Shown here: piece by piece, positions 15,684-23,869 of the stretch
How the letters are laid out: every line of letters begins with the position of its first letter
How positions within the stretch are numbered: the stretch's first letter is position 1
From: Lysobacter arenosi
GTDB lineage: Bacteria > Pseudomonadota > Gammaproteobacteria > Xanthomonadales > Xanthomonadaceae
Assembly (NCBI RefSeq): GCF_016613475.2
Contig: NZ_CP071517.1
Span: 1,240,001 to 1,304,000, forward strand
DNA: 64,000 bases
Direction of reading: 5' to 3'
Program-made: the position numbers and the translations under genes
The notes under the pieces: generated by a model
Databases searched by the model: none
What the model was told of the DNA's origin: nothing
The model's input: the letters and a program-made list of their open reading frames with translations, nothing else

Positions 15684-16307
15684 CTAGTGGCCCCACATCG
15701 CCAGCAGCCCGCGCTCGCGCGCGATCCGCGCCAGTTCGCCAACGGTGCGCGCACCGAGCTTTTCCATCAGGTTGGCGCGGTGGCGGTACAGCGTCTTCAC
15801 GCTGATGCCCAGCTCGCTGGCAATCGCCTTCGGCGGCAGGTCCGACAGCAGCCCGCGCAGCGTCTCCACTTCGCGCGGCGTCAGCTTCGAGGCGACCGGC
15901 CGGTGGACCGTGGCATTGAGATCGCTGCTGAGCACCACCTCCCCCTGCATGACCCGATCGAGCACACCGACCAGCTCATCCACGGCGGCGGCCTTGGTCA
16001 CGTAACCATGGGCGCCCAGGTCCAATGCCCGCAGGACCAGCCCGGGGTCGTCGTGCATGCTCAGCACCACGCGGCGCACGTCCGGCACGACGGCAGCCAG
16101 CTGGCCTAGCAAGGTCAGGCCGCTGTTGCCCGCGCTCAGGCTCAGATCGAGCACGGCGATGTCCGGGGAATGGGTACGCGCAGCCGCAACGGCGTCGGCG
16201 ACCGTCGACGCCTCCGCCAGGACTTCATACCCTTCCGTGTTTTCAAAGAGGCGCTTGAAGCCCTCTCGGACGATCGCGTGATCGTCGACTAGCAATACCC
16301 TGACCAT
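15684..16307 (-). CDS. NarL/LuxR-family response regulator
   Basis: 207 aa. The receiver domain starts VRVLLVDDHAIVREGFKRLF, with the phospho-acceptor Asp in DIAVLDLSLS (about residue 55) and Lys in GYVTKAA. The C-terminal LuxR HTH is LTPREVETLRGLLSDLPPKAIASELGISVKTL read in two parts. The start at 16307 fits the receiver N-terminus, though no clear ribosome site is seen; a longer in-frame extension has no support. It diverges by 84 bp from the histidine kinase, its probable partner. Targets are unknown. Confidence 0.9.
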   Translation of the reverse strand: MVRVLLVDDHAIVREGFKRLFENTEGYEVLAEASTVADAVAAARTHSPDIAVLDLSLSAGNSGLTLLGQLAAVVPDVRRVVLSMHDDPGLVLRALDLGAHGYVTKAAAVDELVGVLDRVMQGEVVLSSDLNATVHRPVASKLTPREVETLRGLLSDLPPKAIASELGISVKTLYRHRANLMEKLGARTVGELARIARERGLLAMWGH

Positions 16308-16391
16308 AGACACTAGTCTGACAGCCCCAGCTTCCAGCGGGTTAGAAAAAGTCTCGATCTCCGCTTTTGGGGACGGGGTACGCTGCCGCCG

Positions 16392-18116
16392 ATGGATCAG
16401 AACCTGCTCACTTCCGACCCGCCACGCACGCCCCACCGATCGTCACGCGCGACGCCCCGCCTGGGCGGCGCGATGCGCGATATCGGCCTGGGCGTGCTGT
16501 CGATGGTTGCGATGGCGGCAATATATGTGCCGCTGGGCCTTTTCAGCTTCTTCCATTGGATGGTCGCCAGCGGCGTCCTGTTCACTGCCCTGTGGTGCAT
16601 GCCCCGGCGCTGGTGGCCATGGCTGTTCGCAGGCGCGATCCTGGCGCGGATGATCAACGGCGCGTTCATGGGCGCCTCGTCAGGCGACCCCGGCCCATTC
16701 CTGCAGTACTGGCCCGGCCCGCTGCAGTTCGTGCTCGACAATATGCTTGAGCCGTTGCTGATCGCCTCGGGCGTTCTCCTGCTGCAGCGCTGGCGGGTGT
16801 TCCCCAAGGATCCCATGAGCCTGGACTCCATGGCCCGGATCCACCTGGCCACCGCCGTGTCCGCGCTGGCGGTAGTGGTAAAGGACGTTGCCTACGTGCT
16901 GGTGGATGGCAGGATTGGCGACGTCCGCCTGGACAGCATCGTCGACGCGGAACCCGTCATGGGGCCCGGCATATGGGCAACGCTGGCGGCCTTTGCGCTG
17001 AAGAACTTCCTCGGCAACTTCATCGGCTGCATCCTGATCGCGCCGTTGGGCGCCTGGATCTCCAATCCGGCGCACTACTCACCCTCAAAACCCATCTTGA
17101 GCAGCGCCATCCGCTATTTGTTGCCGACAATGGTGCTGTACCTGCTGCTAAGCCTCAGCCGGCCGGGCAGCAACCTGGGCGAACTTCTGCGGCTGTTGCT
17201 GATGGTCGCCGTGGTCCTGTTCGCCTTGCGCCACGGCTGGCGCGGCGCCGCCATCTCGGTCCTGGTGGCCAGCATCGCGATCGCGGTCGAGGAGAACGTC
17301 GGACTGCCCGTCTACACGCCAATCCGATTGCAGATGTTCGTCGCCATCACCGGCGCCATGGCGTTGCTGTTCGGCGCCGCGGTCGACGACATGCGCCGCG
17401 GCGTCGCCCTGCTCCGCCAGGCCAATGCCGAGGCCGCGGCCCTGACCGCAAAACTGCACGCCTCGGCACTGCGCAACCTGCAGGCGGAGGAACGCGAACG
17501 CCGACGCCTGGCCGCCGACCTGCACGATGAGTTCGGGCAGAACCTGACAGCACTGCAAACGCACCTCAAGCTGGCCCAACGCGACTTCGTCGAAAGCGGC
17601 CGTACCGCCGTGGTCGACAACCTGCTCGAACTCACCCGCAACATGCGCCGCAACATCGGCTCGGTGCTCGAATCACTGCGCCCGGCGGCGCTGGACGAAC
17701 TGGGCTTGTACGCATCGATCGAGCGCGGCCAGATCCGCCGCCTCGTCGAAGAAGCGGGCCTGGAGTTCGACGCCCACCTGGAAGGCGACGCCCGCCTGCT
17801 GTCCATGCTGGCCCCTGTGCACCGCCACGCCGCCTACCGCGTGGTGCAGGAAGCGGTGACCAACGTCGTCCGCCACGCCCGCGCCAGCCGCTGCGAAGTG
17901 CGCCTGCGCATCAACCTGCGCAACGATGCGCTGTGGTTGTTCATCCATGTCCGCGACGATGGCATTGGTGGCGCGGACGGCATGCGGGCGAACCATGGCC
18001 TGACCAACATCCTGGACCGCGTGGTGGCGTTGAGCGGGTCGATGAAGCTGGCCGACATGCATCCGGGGCTGAGGCTGCATACGCTGATCCGGCAGCCGTT
18101 TGCGGAGTTCGAGTGA
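16392..18116 (+). CDS. Membrane sensor histidine kinase (MASE1-like sensor, NarX/UhpB-type kinase)
   Basis: 574 aa. About eight hydrophobic segments (residues 30-330) form a MASE1-like integral membrane sensor, followed by a short coiled coil. The HisKA_3 dimerisation domain has the phospho-acceptor His at about 378 (RRRLAADLHDEFGQNLTAL). The HATPase_c domain has its N box in VVQEAVTNVVRHARA and its G box in VRDDGIGGADGM. Divergent from a NarL-type regulator, it forms a two-component pair. The ligand is unknown. The PAP2 phosphatase starts 31 bp downstream. Confidence 0.9.
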   Translation: MDQNLLTSDPPRTPHRSSRATPRLGGAMRDIGLGVLSMVAMAAIYVPLGLFSFFHWMVASGVLFTALWCMPRRWWPWLFAGAILARMINGAFMGASSGDPGPFLQYWPGPLQFVLDNMLEPLLIASGVLLLQRWRVFPKDPMSLDSMARIHLATAVSALAVVVKDVAYVLVDGRIGDVRLDSIVDAEPVMGPGIWATLAAFALKNFLGNFIGCILIAPLGAWISNPAHYSPSKPILSSAIRYLLPTMVLYLLLSLSRPGSNLGELLRLLLMVAVVLFALRHGWRGAAISVLVASIAIAVEENVGLPVYTPIRLQMFVAITGAMALLFGAAVDDMRRGVALLRQANAEAAALTAKLHASALRNLQAEERERRRLAADLHDEFGQNLTALQTHLKLAQRDFVESGRTAVVDNLLELTRNMRRNIGSVLESLRPAALDELGLYASIERGQIRRLVEEAGLEFDAHLEGDARLLSMLAPVHRHAAYRVVQEAVTNVVRHARASRCEVRLRINLRNDALWLFIHVRDDGIGGADGMRANHGLTNILDRVVALSGSMKLADMHPGLRLHTLIRQPFAEFE

Positions 18117-18147
18117 TCGCAGAGGCTGCGAGTAGCGGAACTGGCGG

Positions 18148-18807
18148 ATGACCTGGGACTGGAACTGGTTTACGCCGCTGGGGCATGTTGCGGTTGTGTG
18201 GCCGTTGATGATCGCGATCGCCGGGCTGCTAGTCGTTCGCCCTGGCGGGAAGACTTCGCTTGTCGGCGTCGCGACCTGGCTCGGCGCAATGGCCGTGGCA
18301 TCGCTGTTGGTTGCCGCGAGCAAGGTCGCCTTCTACGGATGGGGCACCGGCATCCGCGAATGGAATCTCACGTGCTTCAGCGGGCACAGCGTGCTGTCGA
18401 TGGCGTTCTGGCCGGTGGCGTTGGCCTTGCTGCTTCCACCGCGACTGGCTCGTTCGCGCCACGCTGCGTGTGCGGCAGGCCTTCTGATTGGCGTACTGGT
18501 GGGCGTATCGCGAGTAAGGCTCAACGCTCATCCGCCGTCGGAAGTCATTGCCGGTATCGCACTTGGACTGCTCGTCGTGTCGCTGTCATTGAAGGCAATG
18601 ACCGAAACATGCCTGAAAGCGAAGCAGACGGCTCTGGCCCTTGCGCTGACCGTGATGATCAGCGCCTGGAGCGGAATCCACCTGCCCAACTTGCCAACCG
18701 AGCACTGGCTTGGAAGGCTTGGGGCAACTCTGGCCGGGAACGAACAGCCGGTGCATCGCCATTCGTGGCTGAAGGCCGAGGCAGACCGCAAGCATTCCAA
18801 CTACTAA
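18148..18807 (+). CDS. PAP2-family membrane phosphatase
   Basis: 219 aa, six predicted membrane helices. PAP2 motifs are partly conserved: the central FSGHSVLSM (PSGH-like) and the SRVRLNAHPPSEVIAG block (SRx5H, then E instead of the usual D). The first motif (KX6RP) is not clear. Members dephosphorylate phosphatidate, lipid A or undecaprenyl pyrophosphate on the periplasmic side. It is co-directional with the histidine kinase and next to the exopolysaccharide locus, so undecaprenyl-PP recycling is a reasonable guess, not a demonstration. Confidence 0.8.
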   Translation: MTWDWNWFTPLGHVAVVWPLMIAIAGLLVVRPGGKTSLVGVATWLGAMAVASLLVAASKVAFYGWGTGIREWNLTCFSGHSVLSMAFWPVALALLLPPRLARSRHAACAAGLLIGVLVGVSRVRLNAHPPSEVIAGIALGLLVVSLSLKAMTETCLKAKQTALALALTVMISAWSGIHLPNLPTEHWLGRLGATLAGNEQPVHRHSWLKAEADRKHSNY

Positions 18808-18817
18808 CCTGCCGGGC

Positions 18818-18846
18818 CCCGTCATTCCCGCGCAGGCGGGAATCCA
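18818..18846. repeat. Palindromic repeat, family A
   Basis: CCCGTCATTCCCGCGCAGGCGGGAATCCA, with TTCCCGC/GCGGGAA arms, lies between the convergent PAP2 and galE genes. It is the sister of 14222-14250. Confidence 0.7.
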
Positions 18847-18868
18847 AGGACGTTGGCCACTGTAGAGC

Positions 18869-19846
18869 CTAGAACGCGGGCGACTGATGCCAGCGCCAAG
18901 CCGACTCGATAATCGACTCGATCGACTCATGGACCGGAGCCCAGCCCAGCTCACGGCGCGCCTTGCCGCTGGCGGCCACGAGCACAGCAGGGTCACCGGC
19001 TCGACGAGGCGCTACCTCGAACGGAACGTCGCGCCCAGTGACCCGACCGGCCGCCTCGATCACCTGGCGAACCGAGAAGCCGTTGCCGTTACCAAGATTG
19101 AATGCGTGCGCGCCTTCATGCTCGTCCATGTATCCCAGCGCCAGCTCATGTGCCTGTGCCAGATCATCCACGTGGACGTAGTCGCGAACACAGGTGCCAT
19201 CGGGTGTGGCGTAGTCGTCGCCGAAGACCTTCAGGCCAGGTCCCTGACCGAGGACTGCCTTCAGCACGTTCGGTATCAGATGGGTCTCGGGCCGGTGTGA
19301 CTCGCCGATATCGCCATCTGGCGATGCACCCGCTGCATTGAAGTAGCGCAAGGCTACTGAGCGCAGACCATGGGCCTGCGCTGCATCCGAGAGGATGCGT
19401 TCGACCATGAGCTTGCTGGCACCGTAAGGGTTGATCGGCTGCTTGGGATGCATCTCGTCGATGGTCTCCGCCACAGGCTCCCCAAAGATCGCAGCCGTCG
19501 ACGAGAAGACCAGGCGATCGACACCGCTGTGACGCATAGCCTCAAAAAGGTTGAGCGTACCGATTACGTTGTTCGCGTAGTAGTCGTATGGGCGCACCAT
19601 CGACTCGCCGACGAGCGAACGGGCGCAGAAATGCATCACGGCGTCGAACTGGCGGCCCGAGAAGACCCGCTCCAGCGAAGGCCGATCGAGGAGATCGGCT
19701 TCTATCAGATCACCCCATCGCACCGCTTCGCGGTGACCGGTCGCCAGATTGTCGAGAACAGTCACAGCATAACCGCGCGTGGCCAGGCATTTTGCCATAT
19801 GGCTACCTATGTAGCCGGCGCCGCCGCACACCAAGACCGCCCTCAC
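18869..19846 (-). CDS. galE: UDP-glucose 4-epimerase
   Basis: About 325 aa extended SDR. Motifs: VLVCGGAGYIGSHMAKCL (NAD Rossmann), the catalytic SSTAAIFG and YGASK, and FNLGNGNGFSVRQVIE. It interconverts UDP-glucose and UDP-galactose, supplying Gal for the polysaccharide made by the upstream locus. GTG at 19846 is chosen because the Rossmann strand starts there; the frame continues upstream to 19945 with no family similarity. It is the last gene of the exopolysaccharide region, after a 302-bp gap from the acyltransferase. Its G+C is intermediate between island and flank. Confidence 0.9.
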   Translation of the reverse strand: MRAVLVCGGAGYIGSHMAKCLATRGYAVTVLDNLATGHREAVRWGDLIEADLLDRPSLERVFSGRQFDAVMHFCARSLVGESMVRPYDYYANNVIGTLNLFEAMRHSGVDRLVFSSTAAIFGEPVAETIDEMHPKQPINPYGASKLMVERILSDAAQAHGLRSVALRYFNAAGASPDGDIGESHRPETHLIPNVLKAVLGQGPGLKVFGDDYATPDGTCVRDYVHVDDLAQAHELALGYMDEHEGAHAFNLGNGNGFSVRQVIEAAGRVTGRDVPFEVAPRRAGDPAVLVAASGKARRELGWAPVHESIESIIESAWRWHQSPAF

Positions 19847-20148
19847 CACAGATCTCGACTCAGCCACTGCCGTAGGCCATGACAATTGGCGCGAACGAGG
19901 CCAGCCGACCAGCGCAGTGCGAGGTAGCCTGAAGCTTCGTGTCATCGCCGGCCAGATTCAGAAACTGCTGCGAGCGCGTGATCGGCCGACTGCGAGCGCC
20001 GGAGCCGCCGGAGATCATGAATGGAATCATGCGGTTTGGACTCGGTGATATTCGGGGAAACCCGTCATGCTAAAGGCGAAGTGCATAGTCACATTCAACC
20101 AGCAACACTGATGCCCTGCAAAGAGCACAGAAGGATCTCTACAACTAA
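19847..20148. other. Non-coding gap between the acyltransferase and galE genes
   Basis: 302 bp with no credible gene on either strand. It is visibly less G+C-rich on the acyltransferase side and returns to high G+C towards galE, so it marks one boundary of the low-G+C cassette. No convincing promoter, hairpin or repeat was recognised. Confidence 0.5.
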
Positions 20149-21324
20149 TCACTGGGAGCCGCCGCCAGTCGCTGTCAAAGAGACCGACCGAACTACTCTT
20201 GGCGACACTGCGCACGCCGCCACCCGCCCTGCCTCTTGACGCTTCTTAAAGCGCTCTACTGGCAGCTCCACGAATCGCCAAATGATCACACCTACCGCCA
20301 CTCCCGACACCGAAAGCGCAGTGACGGCGAGCGGCTTCGGCCAACCCGCGAAAAGACTGGATGTCAATTCGTAGATGGAGAGGTGCACCAGATAGATGCT
20401 GTAGCTGGCAAGGCCGACAATCTGCACGGGTCGTAACTCAGCCACTCGCTGCACGAGTCGCCTCAACCACGACTCTTTCTGGATAAGCCCATACACCACG
20501 AGCGAGGCAGCAACCATCGCTTGAATGGAATAACGATACGTTTCGCGAAAATACTCGTCACGGTAAACGAGGGAGAAAAGGTACCCACCAACTGCGAACA
20601 CCACAATCCAGTCGGACCCTAGAATTCTGCGCAGCATCGCGCCGCGACCCGAACGTTGCTCCAACCAGAAGAAGATCACTGCCGATAGCACACCTATGGC
20701 AATGCCATCCATCCGAGTGTCAGTACCGAAATACGTCCTGTCGTGTGAGAACGCAGTTTCCGTAATGTGGATACGCATTAGTAGAGATGCGATAGCCACA
20801 GCACTGGCGATGATTGCAAGCCAAGCTAGTCTCTTCGGCGATCTGACCAGCCAGAACCACAGCAACGCGAATCCGATGTAGAACTGCTCCTCAACCGCAA
20901 GGCTCCACACTACCGTTGATCCAGGCAGGACACGAGGATTACCTGCGATGTCGACCCAATTGAAGACAAAGAACACCTGCGCGAGGAAGTCGGTGAACCT
21001 GACCGGGTTCCATAACGAATAGATGACAGTCGGCACCACCACAATCAGGAAGAACGGCGGCGCTAGCTTCAGGAAGCGGCGAAGATAGAAGCGACCCACA
21101 TCAAAACCACCACTCCCCGCATGCTCCTTCAGGACGAGATGAGTGATGATGAAACCTGAAATGCAGAAGAAGATGGTTACCCCGCTACCTCCTGGCACAA
21201 TGTGTCGAAGACCTGTGTGTGAAACCACTACAAGCATTACCGCAAACGCGCGCATGGCATCGATGTGCGCAAAGCGTCCGCTGTTCGGATTCCTAAGCTG
21301 GATCTCGTCTGCAGATCTGGCCAT
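20149..21324 (-). CDS. Acyltransferase family 3 membrane protein (OafA/YrhL type)
   Basis: 391 aa, about ten membrane helices. Family motifs are FAHIDAMRAFAVMLVVVSHTG (catalytic His at the end of helix 1), FFCISGFIITHLV, RRFLKLAPPFF and WSLAVEEQFYIGFAL. It O-acylates (usually acetylates) polysaccharide sugars at the inner membrane. It overlaps the upstream glycosyltransferase by one base (TAATG), so it is translationally coupled. The last residues are Arg/Val-rich and poorly structured. Confidence 0.92.
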   Translation of the reverse strand: MARSADEIQLRNPNSGRFAHIDAMRAFAVMLVVVSHTGLRHIVPGGSGVTIFFCISGFIITHLVLKEHAGSGGFDVGRFYLRRFLKLAPPFFLIVVVPTVIYSLWNPVRFTDFLAQVFFVFNWVDIAGNPRVLPGSTVVWSLAVEEQFYIGFALLWFWLVRSPKRLAWLAIIASAVAIASLLMRIHITETAFSHDRTYFGTDTRMDGIAIGVLSAVIFFWLEQRSGRGAMLRRILGSDWIVVFAVGGYLFSLVYRDEYFRETYRYSIQAMVAASLVVYGLIQKESWLRRLVQRVAELRPVQIVGLASYSIYLVHLSIYELTSSLFAGWPKPLAVTALSVSGVAVGVIIWRFVELPVERFKKRQEAGRVAACAVSPRVVRSVSLTATGGGSQ

Positions 21325-22559
21325 TATCTTGCGCTACCTCCATCAACCGTGAACGCCATTTCGTAAGCTGCTAGCAGCTTTGGAACTTCATACTTCCACT
21401 CGAGCTGGTGCACGACACGCCACCGCCCGAATTCGCCCATCCTTTCCCGTCGCCCCGGGTCATCGAGCAGTTCGACAATCTTCGCCGCCATGTCCCTAGC
21501 GTTGTTTGGCTCGGCGTACAGGGATGCGTCGTTCGCGGAGAAGCGACCCTCTACTAGGTCGAACTGAACGATAGGCTTACCAAGCGCCATATACTCCATG
21601 ATCTTGTTCATGGTCGACTTGTCGTTCATGGCATTGGCCACGTCAGGGTTGACGCAGACATCAGCGGTGTTCAGGACGTCAAGCAGTTCCTGGTCGGGCA
21701 CGCGACCTGTGAAGGTCACATAGTTCGCAACCCCCAGGTCCTGGGCCAACTGCCGCATCTCCCCGAGAGACGTGCCACCACCGACGAGACCAAAATGTAC
21801 GTCGGTCCGACCCAGATCATGAACAATGTGGCGCACGGCATGCAGCAGATAATCGATGCCCTCCTGCTTGCCCATCACCCCGACGTAGCCCACCAGGAAT
21901 CGACGGCCGTGCCGGTGTTCATCCTTTGGCGGCTGAAGACGGAGGCGGTCCAACTTCGGCCCGCTGCGAACGACATGGACTCTTTCAGGGTCCATCCCAC
22001 CTCGTTCGATTGCAATCTTGCGGTAGGACTCGTTGGTTGCGATCGACACGTCCGCGGCCTTGAACGTCATTCGCTCGAGCCAGACCATCAGCCGCCAGAA
22101 GACGTCCCGACGCCCGAACTTGGCCTCGTACAGCTCAGGATTGATGTCGTGGTGGTCGAAGACGAACTTCGTTCCGGCAACCATCTTGAACCAGACGCCA
22201 ACCAAGAAAAGCAGGTCCGGCGGATTGCACGCATGGATAACGTCGAACCCCTGCTCGCGACGGACTTTCCGGGCCAATCTGAAGCTATGCCAGATTGCGG
22301 CGGAATACTCGAGCAGGTATCCCATTGCGCCCTCGGCCTCGTGCGGAAGGTCGTAGCGATAGATGTGGATTCCCTCGACACACTCGTAATGCGACTCGTA
22401 TCCCTTGCCCGTGGGGCACACAATCGACACGTGATAGCCATTTGCTGCCAGCGTCGTGGCCTCCTGCCAAACCCGCCGGTCGAACGGAGACGGGAGGTTC
22501 TCGACGAGGATCAGTACTTTGCGCTGCGAGGAAAGCGCGGAACTGTTGCCTGAGCCCAT
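21324..22559 (-). CDS. Glycosyltransferase family 4
   Basis: 411 aa, GT-B fold. The N-terminal acceptor lobe opens VLILVENLPSPFDRRVWQEA, a hallmark of a GT4 subgroup. The C-terminal nucleotide-sugar lobe has VGYVGVMGKQEGIDYLLHAV and the EX7E-like stretch MNKIMEYMALGKPIVQFDL. It probably adds one sugar of the repeat unit on the cytosolic face. ATG at 22559 overlaps the algD stop (TGATG); a GTG lies one codon earlier. The donor sugar cannot be read from sequence. The adjacent algD makes GDP-mannuronate a candidate. Confidence 0.9.
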   Translation of the reverse strand: MGSGNSSALSSQRKVLILVENLPSPFDRRVWQEATTLAANGYHVSIVCPTGKGYESHYECVEGIHIYRYDLPHEAEGAMGYLLEYSAAIWHSFRLARKVRREQGFDVIHACNPPDLLFLVGVWFKMVAGTKFVFDHHDINPELYEAKFGRRDVFWRLMVWLERMTFKAADVSIATNESYRKIAIERGGMDPERVHVVRSGPKLDRLRLQPPKDEHRHGRRFLVGYVGVMGKQEGIDYLLHAVRHIVHDLGRTDVHFGLVGGGTSLGEMRQLAQDLGVANYVTFTGRVPDQELLDVLNTADVCVNPDVANAMNDKSTMNKIMEYMALGKPIVQFDLVEGRFSANDASLYAEPNNARDMAAKIVELLDDPGRRERMGEFGRWRVVHQLEWKYEVPKLLAAYEMAFTVDGGSAR

Positions 22560-23869
22560 CACCAGCAGATCCCGTCGTAGCCATTGCCGCTGGTGGCCGT
22601 GCTGACACGGACCAGGTCGACCACCTGCTGATCCGGGCGCGCCTGCGTCACGACGTCACGGAACTCGGCAGCCCCGTTGCCCACCACGATGGTCTCAGCG
22701 AAGGCCAGGACCTGGTCGACGGAATCAACCATGAGTTGGGAGATGTGCGGGATGTGATTCAGGATGTAATCCCGGTTTGCACCGGTCAATGCCGCAAGGC
22801 TCACATTGCGATCGTAAACACGCAGGTCGTAACCCTTGCCGATCAGGCGTTCGATAAGCTCCACCATCGGGGATTCTCGCAGGTCGTCGGTTCCTGCCTT
22901 GAACGCGAATCCCAGCACGCCTACCTTTCGGCCGCCTTTCGACGTCACCATGTCAATGGCACGCTGCACCTGTCGCTCGTTGGACGGGAGAATGGCGTTA
23001 AGGACCGGAGTCTCCACGTCCATGCTGCGCGCCTTGTAGATCAGGGCCCGGACGTCCTTCGGCAGACAGGATCCGCCAAATGCAAAGCCCGGGCGCATGT
23101 AGTAAGACGACAGGTTGAGCTTGGTGTCCTGGCAGAAAATCTCCATGACCTTGTGGCCATCGAGCCCCAAGGCCTTGCACAGGTTTCCAATCTCGTTGGC
23201 GAAAGCCACCTTGAGTGCATGCCAGTTGTTATCGGTGTACTTGACCATCTCAGCGGTCTCAACACTCGTCCGGACTAGCGGCGCATCCATGTTGGCGTAG
23301 AGCTGTACAAGCACGTCGCCCGCGCGCTCATCGGTCTCGCCGATCACAGTCTTGGGCGGGTTGTAGTAGTCGTATACGGCCGTGCCTTCGCGAAGGAACT
23401 CGGGGTTGTTGCAAACGCCGAAGTCGACCCCCGCCACTTTGCCGGATGCCTGCTCCAATGCCGGAATCACGATGTTCCGCATTGAGCCGGGCAACATGGT
23501 CGAACGGGCCACGACGACATGGAATCCGTCCTTCTCCTTCAGTGCAGCGCCAATTTCCTCACAGACACGGCGAACGAAGGACAGATCGAGGTTACCGTTG
23601 AGCTGGGAGGGCGTTCCCACACAGATGAGTGAAACTTCCGAGCCGGACACTGCCTCTTGGACGGAAGTCGTCGCGCTCAGTGTCCCACCCTGCACCGCGC
23701 TAGCGATCATTTCGCCAATCTCGGCTTCGATGATGGGCGTCTTCCCCTGATTGATCAGATCGACCTTGGTCGGGTTGGGGTCGACGCCGACCACTTCGTG
23801 CCCGTCCCTCGCCAGGCATCCCGCGGAAACGGCACCGACATAGCCCATGCCAAAAATACTGATCTTCAT
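22559..23869 (-). CDS. algD: GDP-mannose 6-dehydrogenase
   Basis: 436 aa, the same length as Pseudomonas AlgD. Motifs: the NAD-binding MKISIFGMGYVGAVSAGCLA, the VGTPSQLNGNLDLSFV stretch, the catalytic Cys in FAFGGSCLPKDVRALIYKAR, and the typical C-terminal GICW ending. It oxidises GDP-mannose to GDP-mannuronate. The start at 23869 is supported by GAGGGG upstream and the family N-terminus. It overlaps the heparinase gene upstream by 4 bp. No GDP-mannose-forming genes are in the window, so mannose supply must come from elsewhere. Confidence 0.92.
   Translation of the reverse strand: MKISIFGMGYVGAVSAGCLARDGHEVVGVDPNPTKVDLINQGKTPIIEAEIGEMIASAVQGGTLSATTSVQEAVSGSEVSLICVGTPSQLNGNLDLSFVRRVCEEIGAALKEKDGFHVVVARSTMLPGSMRNIVIPALEQASGKVAGVDFGVCNNPEFLREGTAVYDYYNPPKTVIGETDERAGDVLVQLYANMDAPLVRTSVETAEMVKYTDNNWHALKVAFANEIGNLCKALGLDGHKVMEIFCQDTKLNLSSYYMRPGFAFGGSCLPKDVRALIYKARSMDVETPVLNAILPSNERQVQRAIDMVTSKGGRKVGVLGFAFKAGTDDLRESPMVELIERLIGKGYDLRVYDRNVSLAALTGANRDYILNHIPHISQLMVDSVDQVLAFAETIVVGNGAAEFRDVVTQARPDQQVVDLVRVSTATSGNGYDGICW

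Noticed and set aside
19847-20148. Short frames in the acyltransferase-galE gap as genes
   Set aside because: No ribosome site, no homology and no coding-like composition.
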